NCBI RefSeq assembly: GCF_006970445.1
Contig: NZ_CP033877.1
Coordinates: 1,620,750-1,684,749, forward strand
Origin: Stenotrophomonas maltophilia
GTDB lineage: Bacteria > Pseudomonadota > Gammaproteobacteria > Xanthomonadales > Xanthomonadaceae
Reading direction: 5' to 3'
DNA length: 64,000 nt
In this document: in pieces, positions 47,751-56,063 of the stretch
How positions within the stretch are numbered: position 1 is the first letter of the stretch
Layout of the letters: every line of letters begins with the position of its first letter
The notes under the pieces: model-generated
Database searches by the model: none
What the model saw: the letters and a program-made list of their open reading frames with translations, nothing else
Told to the model about the DNA's origin: nothing
Position numbers and translations under genes: made by a program

Positions 47751-50399
47751 ATGAACGCATCCGCCAAATTCACGACTTCCCAGATCCGCAGCGACTTCCT
47801 TGAATTCTTCAAGGGCAAAGGCCACACCATCGTGCCGTCGGCGCCGCTGGTGCCGGGCAATGATCCGACCCTGCTGTTCACCAACTCCGGCATGGTGCAG
47901 TTCAAGGACGTGTTCCTTGGTGCGGAGAGGCGCAGCTACGTGCGCGCGGCTGACGTGCAGCGCTGTCTGCGCGCGGGCGGCAAGCACAACGACCTCGACC
48001 AGGTCGGCTACACCGCACGCCACCACACCTTCTTTGAAATGCTGGGCAACTGGTCGTTCGGCGACTACTTCAAGAAGGACGCGATCGCCTGGGCGTGGGA
48101 GCTGCTGACCCAGGTCTGGAAGCTGCCGGCCGAGCGCCTGCTGGTCACCGTCTACCAGACCGACGACGAAGCCTACGCGCTGTGGCGCGACATGGTGGGC
48201 GTGCCGGAAGAGCGCATCGTGCGCATCGGCGACAACAAGGGCGCACCGTTCGCCTCGGACAACTTCTGGCAGATGGCCGACACCGGCCCGTGCGGCCCGT
48301 GCACCGAGATCTTCTACGACCACGGTGACCATATCGCCGGCGGCCCCCCGGGTTCCCCGGATGAGGATGGCGACCGCTTCATCGAAATCTGGAACCTGGT
48401 GTTCATGCAGTTCGACCGCCAGCCCGACGGCACCCTGGTGCCGCTGCCGGCGCCGTGCGTGGATACCGGCATGGGCCTGGAACGCCTGGCGGCGATCCTG
48501 CAGCACGTGCACACCAACTATGAGATCGACCTGTTCCAGGCGCTGATCCGCAAGGCCTCCGAGCTGACCGGCACCGCCGACCTGGAGAACAAGTCGCTGC
48601 GCGTGATCGCCGATCACATCCGTGCCTGTTCGTTCCTGATCGTCGACGGCGTGCTGCCGTCCAACGAAGGTCGCGGCTATGTGCTGCGCCGTATCGTCCG
48701 CCGCGCTCTGCGCCACGGCTGGATGCTGGGCGTGCGCCAGCCGTTCTTCAGCAAGCTGGTGCCGACCCTGGTCGAGCAGATGGGCGAAGCCTATCCGGAA
48801 CTGCCGGCGGCGGTGGACACCGTTACCCGTGCGCTGCAGGCCGAGGAAGAGCGTTTCGCCGAAACCCTCGATGCCGGCATGAAGATCTTCGAGGACGTGG
48901 CCGGCAAGGCCAGCAATGGCGTGATCCCGGGCGTTGACGCGTTCCGCCTGTACGACACCTATGGCTTCCCGCTCGACCTGACCCAGGACATTGCCCGCGA
49001 GCGCGACCTGACCGTCGACATTGCCGGTTTCGATGCCGCGATGGAGCAGCAGCGCGAGACCGCACGCGCGGCCGGCAAGTTCGGCGGCGGCGTGACCCTG
49101 CCGGCCGAGCTGGTGGCGACGCTCAGCCCGACCCTGTTCCTGGGCTATGACCGCCTGCAGGCCGACGGCCTGAGTGTGCTGGCGCTGCTCAAGGACGGTC
49201 GTCCGGTGCAGTCGGCCGATGCCGGTGATTCGGTCATCGTGATCACCAATCAGACCCCGTTCTACGCCGAATCCGGTGGCCAGGTCGGCGACACCGGCGT
49301 ACTGACCGGCACCGGCGTGCGCCTGGTGGTGGAAGACACCCAGAAGTTCGCCGGCCAGTTCCATGGCCATGTCGGCACCCTGTCCGAAGGCGGCCTGAAG
49401 GTCGGTGACGTGCTCTCCGGCCAGGTCGATGGCGAGCGCCGTGGCGCCACCATTCTCAACCACTCGGCCACCCACCTGCTGCACGCCGCCCTGCGCGAAG
49501 TGCTGGGCACCCATGTGCAGCAGAAGGGCTCGCTGGTCGCTCCGGACCGCCTGCGTTTCGACTTCTCGCACTTCCAGCCGATCAGTGCGGAAGAGCTGGC
49601 GGTGATCGAGCGCAAGGTCAATCAGCAGGTGCGCGCCAACAACGCTGCCGAAGTGCACAACATGGGCATGCAGGAAGCGCTGGACTTCGGCGCCATGGCC
49701 CTGTTCGGCGAAAAGTACGGTGAGCACGTGCGCGTGCTGAAGATGGGTGACTACTCCACCGAGCTGTGCGGCGGTACCCACGTCAACCGTACCGGTGACA
49801 TCGGCCTGTTCAAGATCACCTCCGAGGGCGGCGTCTCCGCCGGCGTGCGCCGCATCGAGGCCGTTACCGGCCAGGGCGCCCTGGATTACGTGGACGCCGA
49901 AGAGGCCCGCCTGGCCGAAGCTGCCGAACTGCTTGGTGGCAGCGCTGCCGACGTGGTCGAGAAGATCCGTGCCCTCGGCCAGCGCCAGAAGCAGCTGGAG
50001 CGCGAGCTGGACGCCGTGAAGGCCAAGGTCGCCGCCGGTGCTACGGCCGACCTGTCCGGCCAGGCCGTCGAGGTTGCCGGCGTGAAGGTGCTGGCTGCCC
50101 GCCTGGAGGGCTTCGATGCCAAGGCCCTGCGTGACGCCATGGACCGCCTGAAGCAGCAGCTGGGCGACGCGGTGATCGTGCTGGCCGGCGCCCAGGACGG
50201 CAAGGCTGCCCTGGTCGCGGGTGTGAACGGCAGCGCAATGGGCAAGGTCAAGGCCGGGGAACTGTTGTCCCATATCGCCGGTCAGATCGGGGGCAAGGGC
50301 GGCGGACGCCCGGACCTCGCCCAGGGTGGTGGCGAGGACGGGCCCGCCCTTGCCACTGCGCTGGCTGCAGTCGTCGAATGGGTCAGCCCCCGTCTGTGA
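47751..50399 (+). CDS. alaS: Alanyl-tRNA synthetase
   Basis: AlaRS charges tRNA-Ala and edits mischarged serine or glycine. The 882 residues cover the aminoacylation domain (starting [19 protein letters not shown], with motif 2 near [18 protein letters not shown]), the editing domain with the zinc motif [16 protein letters not shown] and the later [13 protein letters not shown], and the C-terminal domain. The length is normal. The ATG at 47751 aligns with the usual start. csrA lies 147 bp downstream, as in many gammaproteobacteria. Confidence 0.97.
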   Translation: MNASAKFTTSQIRSDFLEFFKGKGHTIVPSAPLVPGNDPTLLFTNSGMVQFKDVFLGAERRSYVRAADVQRCLRAGGKHNDLDQVGYTARHHTFFEMLGNWSFGDYFKKDAIAWAWELLTQVWKLPAERLLVTVYQTDDEAYALWRDMVGVPEERIVRIGDNKGAPFASDNFWQMADTGPCGPCTEIFYDHGDHIAGGPPGSPDEDGDRFIEIWNLVFMQFDRQPDGTLVPLPAPCVDTGMGLERLAAILQHVHTNYEIDLFQALIRKASELTGTADLENKSLRVIADHIRACSFLIVDGVLPSNEGRGYVLRRIVRRALRHGWMLGVRQPFFSKLVPTLVEQMGEAYPELPAAVDTVTRALQAEEERFAETLDAGMKIFEDVAGKASNGVIPGVDAFRLYDTYGFPLDLTQDIARERDLTVDIAGFDAAMEQQRETARAAGKFGGGVTLPAELVATLSPTLFLGYDRLQADGLSVLALLKDGRPVQSADAGDSVIVITNQTPFYAESGGQVGDTGVLTGTGVRLVVEDTQKFAGQFHGHVGTLSEGGLKVGDVLSGQVDGERRGATILNHSATHLLHAALREVLGTHVQQKGSLVAPDRLRFDFSHFQPISAEELAVIERKVNQQVRANNAAEVHNMGMQEALDFGAMALFGEKYGEHVRVLKMGDYSTELCGGTHVNRTGDIGLFKITSEGGVSAGVRRIEAVTGQGALDYVDAEEARLAEAAELLGGSAADVVEKIRALGQRQKQLERELDAVKAKVAAGATADLSGQAVEVAGVKVLAARLEGFDAKALRDAMDRLKQQLGDAVIVLAGAQDGKAALVAGVNGSAMGKVKAGELLSHIAGQIGGKGGGRPDLAQGGGEDGPALATALAAVVEWVSPRL

Positions 50400-50483
50400 T
50401 GAACCCTGCCGTCCCCCTCCTTGTAGGAGCGGGACGGCTGACGGTACCATTGCGAATCTTTTCCCTTTGTCGTGGTAGCGCTT

Positions 50484-50515
50484 CTTGACGGAGCGTCAAG
50501 CCGGTGGGGGATACC
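50484..50515 (+). promoter_or_regulatory. Possible csrA promoter with palindrome CTTGACG-GAG-CGTCAAG
   Basis: CTTGACG-GAG-CGTCAAG (50484-50500) is a perfect 7-bp inverted repeat and contains TTGACG, a good -35. GGATAC at 50509-50514 gives a spacing of 18. The palindrome could bind a regulator or stabilise a leader hairpin. The csrA ATG is at 50547. Confidence 0.5.
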
Positions 50516-50546
50516 CTTCCACACGGTTCCATGGAGACTTACAAAA

Positions 50547-50750
50547 ATGTTGATCCTGACTCGCCGCGTCGGCGAAACCCTGATGATCGGAGACTCGGTG
50601 AGCGTCACCGTGCTTGGCGTCAAGGGTAACCAGGTGCGTATCGGCATCACCGCGCCGAAGGACGTCGCAGTGCATCGCGAAGAGATCTATCAGCGCATCC
50701 AGCGTGGTGATGAAGCCGGTGGCACCGGTAGCGAAAATTCTGCCGAATAA
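50547..50750 (+). CDS. csrA: Carbon storage regulator CsrA (RsmA)
   Basis: CsrA is a dimeric RNA-binding protein that recognises ANGGA motifs, often in hairpin loops, and controls translation and stability of many mRNAs. The 67-residue protein shows [24 protein letters not shown], the conserved [19 protein letters not shown] and a short tail. It lies between alaS and tRNA-Ser in the usual order. The four structured repeats in this window present loops of this kind, so CsrA is a candidate partner for them. Confidence 0.97.
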
Positions 50751-50754
50751 CGCT

Positions 50755-50783
50755 TTACCTTCGCACTCGATTAACGTTATGAT
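50755..50783 (+). promoter_or_regulatory. Sigma-70-type promoter of tRNA-Ser
   Basis: TTACCT at 50755-50760 and TATGAT at 50778-50783 are spaced by 17 bp. The start would fall about 40 bp before the mature tRNA end. The region downstream is GC-rich, as in stable RNA promoters. Confidence 0.7.
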
Positions 50784-50828
50784 TCACGCCCCGCTGAGGT
50801 GCAACGCACCAGACGCGGTGAAAACCCC

Positions 50829-50921
50829 GGAGTGATGCCCGAGCGGCTGAAGGGGCTCCCCTGCTAAGGGAGTATAGGGTCAAAAGCTCTATCGAGGGTT
50901 CGAATCCCTCTCACTCCGCCA
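50829..50921 (+). tRNA. tRNA-Ser(GCT)
   Basis: The 93-nt class II tRNA has acceptor GGAGTGA/TCACTCC, D-arm GCCCGAGCGGCTGAAGGGGC, an anticodon loop CTGCTAA giving GCT, a long variable arm (AGTATAGGGTCAAAAGCTCTATC), T-loop GGTTCGAATCC and an encoded CCA end. It is placed after csrA, the usual arrangement. Confidence 0.97.
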
Positions 50922-50933
50922 GATACAAAGAAG

Positions 50934-50968
50934 CGCCTGCAGATCCTCGATCTGCAGGCGTTTTTCTT
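50934..50968 (+). terminator. Rho-independent terminator after tRNA-Ser
   Basis: CGCCTGCAGATC-CTC-GATCTGCAGGCG forms a 12-bp stem followed by TTTTTC. It ends the csrA/tRNA-Ser transcript and may also act on the convergent cyclase operon. Confidence 0.92.
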
Positions 50969-50990
50969 TGTGGGGAATCAATGCGCGCGA

Positions 50991-51917
50991 TCAGCGGGGC
51001 AAGGCGCGGCTGCCTGGATCCAGGGTTGCGTGCGCACGAACCGGGAAGCGCCCCATGCCCACGATCGGCGGTGGCGTGGCGTGTAGATGGAAGCCCTGTA
51101 GTGGCAATGCGTCGAGGTGGGCCATGTGCTCGATGATCGGGATGCCAGCGCCAAGCAGAACGGAGCGCACCGGCTGCGTTCCCGTGCGGGTGTCGTCGAT
51201 GTCGGGCGAGTCGATGCCGACGAGCAGGGCGCCCTGGTCACGTAGATGGAGCGCTGCCTTTTCCGTCAGGAATGGATGCCCTTCGAGATAGCGTTGCGTG
51301 CCCCAGTGATGGTCCCAACCGGTCTGGATCAGCACGGCGCGTCCACCACATTGCACGGCAGCGAACGCATGCCAGTCGATGGCCTGTTCCAGTGCGCCGG
51401 CGACCCGCACCAGCACGCCCGGCACGTTCGACACACGCGCAAGATCGAGGCCCGCCAGATCGCGACCGTCGGCACTGCGCTGGCAAGGGGTGTCGATATG
51501 GGTGCCGGTGTTGGCCACCTTGTCGGTGCGGCCGATCTGGAACGTTGTTCCTTCGGCATAAGGCTCCGGCGAATCGTGACGTGAAAGGTGGTCGTGGACG
51601 AGCGGTGCAGGCAGTTCCCTGCAGGTGACCATGCCGCTCTCGATCGAGTGGCTCAGATCGATGTAGGTGGGTGCGAGGTCTGGCGCCGGTGCAATGGTGT
51701 GCGCGAGTGCCGCACGCTTGTGCGCTTCCTCGATGATCTGCTTGTTGAGGATGTGTACGTGCTTGACCATCAACAGCCGCATGTCGCGGATGATGTAGGC
51801 CGCCAACGCATCGTCGTCGATGTCGCTCCCCTCGATATCCAGACGGAAGCCCTGACCCTGGATGCCGCCGCCATTGCTGAACGCCACTTCGAAATCAAAA
51901 CACGCACGCTTCTGCAT
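50991..51917 (-). CDS. Cyclase-family (kynurenine formamidase-like) protein with N-terminal extra domain
   Basis: The 308 residues contain two parts. Residues about 1-68 (MQKRACFDFEVAFSNGGGIQ to IIEEAHKR) look like a small separate alpha/beta domain. From about 80 on is a cyclase fold (TYIDLSHSIESGMV). The cyclase metal motif, usually HTGTHxDxP, is NTGTHIDTP at 136-144, so the first His is Asn136. His140 and Asp142 remain. The later GIDSPDIDD and IIEHMAHLDAL are as in the family. Cyclases of this type hydrolyse amides or imidazolones. The substrate is unknown. It is 6 bp behind the CGNR gene, in one operon. Confidence 0.75.
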   Translation of the reverse strand: MQKRACFDFEVAFSNGGGIQGQGFRLDIEGSDIDDDALAAYIIRDMRLLMVKHVHILNKQIIEEAHKRAALAHTIAPAPDLAPTYIDLSHSIESGMVTCRELPAPLVHDHLSRHDSPEPYAEGTTFQIGRTDKVANTGTHIDTPCQRSADGRDLAGLDLARVSNVPGVLVRVAGALEQAIDWHAFAAVQCGGRAVLIQTGWDHHWGTQRYLEGHPFLTEKAALHLRDQGALLVGIDSPDIDDTRTGTQPVRSVLLGAGIPIIEHMAHLDALPLQGFHLHATPPPIVGMGRFPVRAHATLDPGSRALPR

Positions 51918-51923
51918 AGCCCT

Positions 51924-52496
51924 TCATCCTGTCGCTGTGTCCCGTGTACGCCGTGCCCGATGGGCCCGGACCTTTGCGCGATTGCCGCAACCCTGGCTGG
52001 ACGAACACCACTGGCGGCTGCCGGGCCGGGAGGTGTCCTCGAACACCATGGCGCAACCGGGGCACCGTCGAATGCGCGCGCGGCGTGGCGAGGCCAGCAG
52101 TACAAGTGCATCCTCGGCGAGGCGGGACAGGGCGGCTTCGACGGGAGACGCCGACACCTGCACGAGCTGGCCGCCGCGGAAACAGGGGCGGGGAGGCGGG
52201 TGCCGGGCAGCGTCATTGAGCCGTGCAAGGTCGTCGCCGGCAAACGGTGCGGAGGCGATGGCGGAAAGGGCGCAGCGATGGATGGCCTCGCGCAGCGCGT
52301 GCGCGGCCAGCAACTGGGCCGGCGAGGCGGTCCTGGGGGCGTTGGCGGCCCACAACCCGGCCTCGTTCAGCCAGGCGACTAGGGCCGCCGGATCCGGCAG
52401 CCGCTCCCGTCCGACCCCGGCGCGGGAGCCGTAGGTATCGACGAAATCCAGTGCCGGGGTGCCGGCGATGAAGGCGTGCAGGTGATCTGAATCCAT
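51924..52496 (-). CDS. CGNR zinc-finger regulator (ABATE domain)
   Basis: This 190-residue protein has an N-terminal ABATE-type domain (GTPALDFVDTYGSR) thought to sense stress or a ligand. The C-terminal CGNR zinc finger has Cys145, Cys148, Cys164 and Cys170 in RRCPGC...WCSSSQGCGNR and a basic tail. Such proteins are predicted DNA-binding regulators. The start codon sits inside a perfect 12-bp inverted repeat, which could be its own operator. The cyclase gene is directly behind it and is a likely target. Confidence 0.88.
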   Translation of the reverse strand: MDSDHLHAFIAGTPALDFVDTYGSRAGVGRERLPDPAALVAWLNEAGLWAANAPRTASPAQLLAAHALREAIHRCALSAIASAPFAGDDLARLNDAARHPPPRPCFRGGQLVQVSASPVEAALSRLAEDALVLLASPRRARIRRCPGCAMVFEDTSRPGSRQWCSSSQGCGNRAKVRAHRARRTRDTATG

Positions 52497-52521
52497 GTAA
52501 CCACATTAAGTGGTTACATGG
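52493..52521. promoter_or_regulatory. 12-bp inverted repeat over the CGNR start codon (candidate operator)
   Basis: CCATGTAACCAC and GTGGTTACATGG are exact complements, separated by ATTAA. The ATG of the CGNR gene (complement of 52494-52496) is part of the left arm. A protein bound here would block both transcription and translation of the CGNR-cyclase operon. It is only 24 bp from the stop of the TonB receptor gene upstream. Confidence 0.65.
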
Positions 52522-52544
52522 ACCTGTGCAAGGCGCGCAGTGAG

Positions 52545-54875
52545 TCAGAGCCTTATGGTCACACCCACCTGGAAGCCCCGCCCTGGCAGTGGCGCGATGT
52601 ACTTCAGTGGCGAGTTGTGCGGCCGTGCTTCTTCATTGAGCAGGTTGCTGCCGTTGACGAACACTTCCATGCCGGCGATGTAGCTGTTGCGCACCGGCAG
52701 CTCGCGAATGACCTGCAGGTCGACCAGGTTGAACGCATCCAGCGGAATTTCCTCACTGACGTTACGGCCGAGGTACTTCTGCGTGTCGTAGTAGGTGCTC
52801 GACAACTGCGCTTTCCAGCCTTCGCGCTGCCACTGCAGGTTGGCACCGTAGCGGTTGGTCGGCATGTTCGGCAGGTACTCGCCATCGTTGTGGGCGCGCA
52901 GCGAATCGGGTTGGTCGGCCTTGTTCTTCACCAGGTCGGCGAAGGCGGAGACGTTCAATGTGCCGTATCGACCCAGATCCAGCGCCTGCGATGCGTCGAT
53001 CTCGAACCCCTTCACCGTGGTGTCGGTCTGCTTCCAGTACTTGAGCGGCAGACGGTTGGCGGTCTGCAGGCCGGAGTAGCCAAGGTAGAGATAGTTCTCG
53101 TACTTCATCCGGTAGGCGGTGGCCGACAGCTCGAAACCACCCAGATGGAACAGGCCGGTCAGTTCGAGATTCTTCGCGCGCTCCGGCTCCAGGTTCTGGT
53201 TGCCTTCTTCCTGGGTCATCACCGAATAGTGTGCGTTGCTGGCATACAGCTCGTTGATTTCCGGGGCGCGCTGCGAGGACGCGTAGCGCACCTTGGCGGC
53301 GAACAAGGGGCCCAGCTCCACATAGGAACCCAGGCTGTAGCTGTTGAGCCGGTAGGCGCGATCCTGCAGTTTCGTGTTGGCGGCATTGCGCGCGGTCTTG
53401 AAGCGGCTTGGTTGCAGGTCATGGTCAACGCGCTCGTGGCGCACGCCAGCGTCGAAGCTGGCCCAGCCGAAGTCCAGCGTCTCCTTCAGGAACACCGCGT
53501 TGCTGCGGGTGTCGACGTCGGGCAGGTAGCGCTGAGAACCGCTGCCGGTGACATCACGCAACTGATGGCTGACGCCCAGCAGGCCGCTGAGCGGCCCGAG
53601 GCGCTGGTGGCTGAGCAGCAGCTCGGCCTGGGTGCTTTCGAAGTCGTAGTCGTTGGCCCTGGTGGCGCCCAGCCGCTCGCCTGAGGTGTTGTCCAGCTTG
53701 GAGACACGCAGCTCGGCGCGCTCGATGTAGGGCAACGGATCGCGCAGAAGGGCCTCCAGCGCGTAGCGTTGCTGCTTGATCACCACGCCCACCGGCAGGC
53801 CGTCGGCGTAGTTCGAACCGAATGACAGGTTCTGCATCGAAAAGCCCGGCACGCCGTATTCGCTGTCCTTGGCATCGATGCTGACACCGACGTAGCCACG
53901 ATCGAAGAACAGGGTGGAGCCGGCGGCCACCTGCGAACTGCGTGAATAGCTGTTGCCCAACCGGTGGTGGTAGTCGGGCGTCACATCGTTGTTGATCTGC
54001 TTCTGCACATATGACGGCGTGCCGGCGACATAGGCCGGGTTGACCGGGTTGGTATAGGTGCGGCGCTGCCAGACCGAGGTCGGGCTGTTGGTGTAGAACG
54101 AGAAATCACCATCGGCCCAGTCCGGATTTTCGGTCATGAACTGGTCGATGTAGGGCTGCGAGGCCTTGTTGTAGATCTGCTGGACGCGCGCCTCCTTCTG
54201 GCAGCTGTCGGCCAGCGCCGAGTTGACGCCGCCGGTCGGCGGGAACAGCCCGGTGTTGCAGACACTGGCCTTGCTGTTGCCGGGGATGTCGTAGTGCGAG
54301 ATGCGCTGGCGCGAGACTTGCAGGTTGGTCGAGAGGTTGCGCTGGTTGTTGAAGTTCATGCGGAAGCCCTGCGCGTCGGCGGCATTGAAGCCCTTGCGCA
54401 GGACCAGTTCCATCGACTGGTCCTTGTCTTCCATGCTGCGCGAGATCAGGCCCGAATCGATCTCCACGCTGCCGCCGATCGCATTGCCGCCATAGCGCAC
54501 GGTGTCCGAGGACTTGTTGACGGTGACGCTGCGCACGAACAGTGGATCGAAAGGAATGTTGATGTCGCCGCTGATCGCGTTCATGCCGAGGATGGACTGG
54601 CCGTCCTGCAGGATCTGCACGCGGTTGCCGCTGAGGCTGCGGATGACCGGGGCACCCGCGTTCGGCCCGAAGGCACTGCTCTGCACGCCGGAGACGTGTT
54701 CGAGCAGGCCGCCGAGGGTGCGGTTCTGGGCCTGTGGATTGTCGACGGTGACCCGGCTGTCGATACGCGAGGGCTGGGAGGCCTGGACCTGAAGGGTGGG
54801 GAGGGTGGGTTCGTCCGCCGCCTGGGCGGTGTGGACGGCGAACAGGATGGCAGCAGCAAGCAAGTGGCGACGCAT
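52545..54875 (-). CDS. TonB-dependent outer membrane receptor (ZnuD-like, probable zinc uptake)
   Basis: This 776-residue protein has a signal peptide (MRRHLLAAAILFAVHTAQA), a plug domain with LGGLLEHVSGVQSSAFGPNAGAPVIRSL, and a beta-barrel that ends in phenylalanine-like GFQVGVTIRL. A loop with the cysteines of CNTGLFPP and DSCQKEA is present around residues 200-225. The overall pattern is close to ZnuD-type receptors of the plain (not siderophore) class. A Zur-like box precedes it, which supports zinc uptake. A haem or other metal substrate cannot be excluded. Confidence 0.8.
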   Translation of the reverse strand: MRRHLLAAAILFAVHTAQAADEPTLPTLQVQASQPSRIDSRVTVDNPQAQNRTLGGLLEHVSGVQSSAFGPNAGAPVIRSLSGNRVQILQDGQSILGMNAISGDINIPFDPLFVRSVTVNKSSDTVRYGGNAIGGSVEIDSGLISRSMEDKDQSMELVLRKGFNAADAQGFRMNFNNQRNLSTNLQVSRQRISHYDIPGNSKASVCNTGLFPPTGGVNSALADSCQKEARVQQIYNKASQPYIDQFMTENPDWADGDFSFYTNSPTSVWQRRTYTNPVNPAYVAGTPSYVQKQINNDVTPDYHHRLGNSYSRSSQVAAGSTLFFDRGYVGVSIDAKDSEYGVPGFSMQNLSFGSNYADGLPVGVVIKQQRYALEALLRDPLPYIERAELRVSKLDNTSGERLGATRANDYDFESTQAELLLSHQRLGPLSGLLGVSHQLRDVTGSGSQRYLPDVDTRSNAVFLKETLDFGWASFDAGVRHERVDHDLQPSRFKTARNAANTKLQDRAYRLNSYSLGSYVELGPLFAAKVRYASSQRAPEINELYASNAHYSVMTQEEGNQNLEPERAKNLELTGLFHLGGFELSATAYRMKYENYLYLGYSGLQTANRLPLKYWKQTDTTVKGFEIDASQALDLGRYGTLNVSAFADLVKNKADQPDSLRAHNDGEYLPNMPTNRYGANLQWQREGWKAQLSSTYYDTQKYLGRNVSEEIPLDAFNLVDLQVIRELPVRNSYIAGMEVFVNGSNLLNEEARPHNSPLKYIAPLPGRGFQVGVTIRL

Positions 54876-54898
54876 GGCAGGACTCGTGAAATCGAGAT

Positions 54899-54921
54899 GA
54901 AATGTTATAACGTAACTATTT
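54899..54921 (-). promoter_or_regulatory. Zur-like box overlapping the promoter of the TonB receptor
   Basis: The plus-strand text is GAAATGTTATAA followed by CGTAACTATTT. The first half equals the left part of the Zur consensus (GAAATGTTATA...), and the second half is a close partner. On the minus strand TTGCCG and TATAAC, 16 bp apart, form a likely promoter, and the box covers its -10. Confidence 0.65.
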
Positions 54922-54961
54922 GTATCGGCAAGGGCGGGATTGGCCTTGCGGAAAGGGCTGG

Positions 54962-54980
54962 AATGAGAATGGTTCGCATA
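54962..54980 (+). promoter_or_regulatory. Fur-like box upstream of the AraC regulator
   Basis: AATGAGAATGGTTCGCATA resembles the Fur consensus AATGAGAATNATTCTCATT, with 15 of 18 defined bases. An extra ATGAGAAT...ATTCTC palindrome (54980-55002) follows. Both lie 33-53 bp before the regulator start, so iron would repress it. Confidence 0.55.
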
Positions 54981-55013
54981 TGAGAATGGCGCACGATTCT
55001 CCAGAGATCCGTC

Positions 55014-55952
55014 ATGCTCAGCCTTACCCTTGCCGACCTCGATCACCTCGGACGCAGTGGCGGCTTCCGCTATCGCCTGCCTGCGATGGGGTCAGCCGAC
55101 GGGTCGGGCGAGGGCTGCGTGGTGAAGGGCAGGGTGGAGCAGCGCTGCCTGCGCCCGGGCATGACCCTGGCGCTGTCGGACGTGGTCGCGCATCAGCCAT
55201 TCGAGGCGACCTCGGCGTCGCCCCCGGCGTTCTCGGCGATCGTGATGCTGGAGGGCCGCGCCGGTGCCCGCTTGGCAGGGCAGGCGGTGATCGGCATGCG
55301 TGCAGGCGCCGGTGCGATGGTGCTGGCCGACGCCGCGCCGATGACCGCGATACACCCGGCGGGCCAACGGATGCGCAGCCTGAATGTCTCGCTGGACACG
55401 CCGGCGGAGCTTGACGACCCCGTCATCAGCGAACTGCTGTCCACTGTGCGCCGCGCCGGCCAGCCGCAGCTACGCAGCTGGCAGGTCCCCGCGCACCTGG
55501 AGCACGCCGCCGACCAGCTGCTGTCGAGCACCTGGCACGGTGCGATGCACGCGTTGCTGTGCGAAGGCGTTGGCCTGCAGATGCTGGCCATGGCACTGGG
55601 TGCGCCGGAACGGGATGCATCGCCGGAGCTGCGCGTTTCGGCGCGTGACCGCCGCATGCTGCAGCGGGTGATCGATTGCCTGCAGGCGGCGCCGGCAGCC
55701 GATCATTGCCTGGACGATCTGGCGCGCCTGGCCTGTATGAGCCCGAGCAGCCTGCGGCTGAAGTTCCAGCAGGTGTACAGGAGCTCGGTGTTCGGCTGGC
55801 TGCGCGAGCATCGCCTGCAACTGGCCTGCGAGCAGCTGCGACAGGGCTGCAGCGTGCAGCAGGCCGCGCATTTCGTCGGCTACCGGCACGCCACGAATTT
55901 CGCGACCGCGTTCCGCGCGCGCTACGGCATCGTACCCAGCCAGCTCCGCTGA
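55014..55952 (+). CDS. AraC-family regulator, PchR-like (siderophore-linked)
   Basis: This 312-residue protein has a large N-terminal part that contains the glycine-rich segment VMLEGRAGARLAGQAV and a C-terminal double helix-turn-helix (CLDDLARLACMSPSSLRLKFQQVYRSSVFGWLREHRLQLA, then QAAHFVGYRHATNFATAFRARYGIVPSQLR). It resembles PchR of Pseudomonas, which activates siderophore uptake when it binds the ferric siderophore. It stands upstream of a siderophore receptor in the same direction. A Fur-like box precedes it. Confidence 0.88.
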   Translation: MLSLTLADLDHLGRSGGFRYRLPAMGSADGSGEGCVVKGRVEQRCLRPGMTLALSDVVAHQPFEATSASPPAFSAIVMLEGRAGARLAGQAVIGMRAGAGAMVLADAAPMTAIHPAGQRMRSLNVSLDTPAELDDPVISELLSTVRRAGQPQLRSWQVPAHLEHAADQLLSSTWHGAMHALLCEGVGLQMLAMALGAPERDASPELRVSARDRRMLQRVIDCLQAAPAADHCLDDLARLACMSPSSLRLKFQQVYRSSVFGWLREHRLQLACEQLRQGCSVQQAAHFVGYRHATNFATAFRARYGIVPSQLR

Positions 55953-56017
55953 CTCAGGACCACCGTCGGCATTGCGCATACACCTGTTGCGTCCGTGCAG
56001 ACGTGCGCTCACGATCA

Positions 56018-56036
56018 AATGACAATAATTCTCATC
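56018..56036 (+). promoter_or_regulatory. Fur box upstream of the siderophore receptor
   Basis: AATGACAATAATTCTCATC matches the Fur consensus AATGAGAATNATTCTCATT in 16 of 18 defined positions. It lies 28-46 bp before the receptor start, the expected place for iron repression. Confidence 0.75.
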
Positions 56037-56063
56037 CAGCCTTTCCCCTCTGCTGGATCTCCC

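Noticed and set aside
47067..50450. Very long open frame (over 1100 codons) on the minus strand across alaS
   Set aside because: It is the mirror of alaS in high-GC DNA. The translation has no domain and is rich in His, Gln and Gly, as expected from antisense of GC-rich codons.
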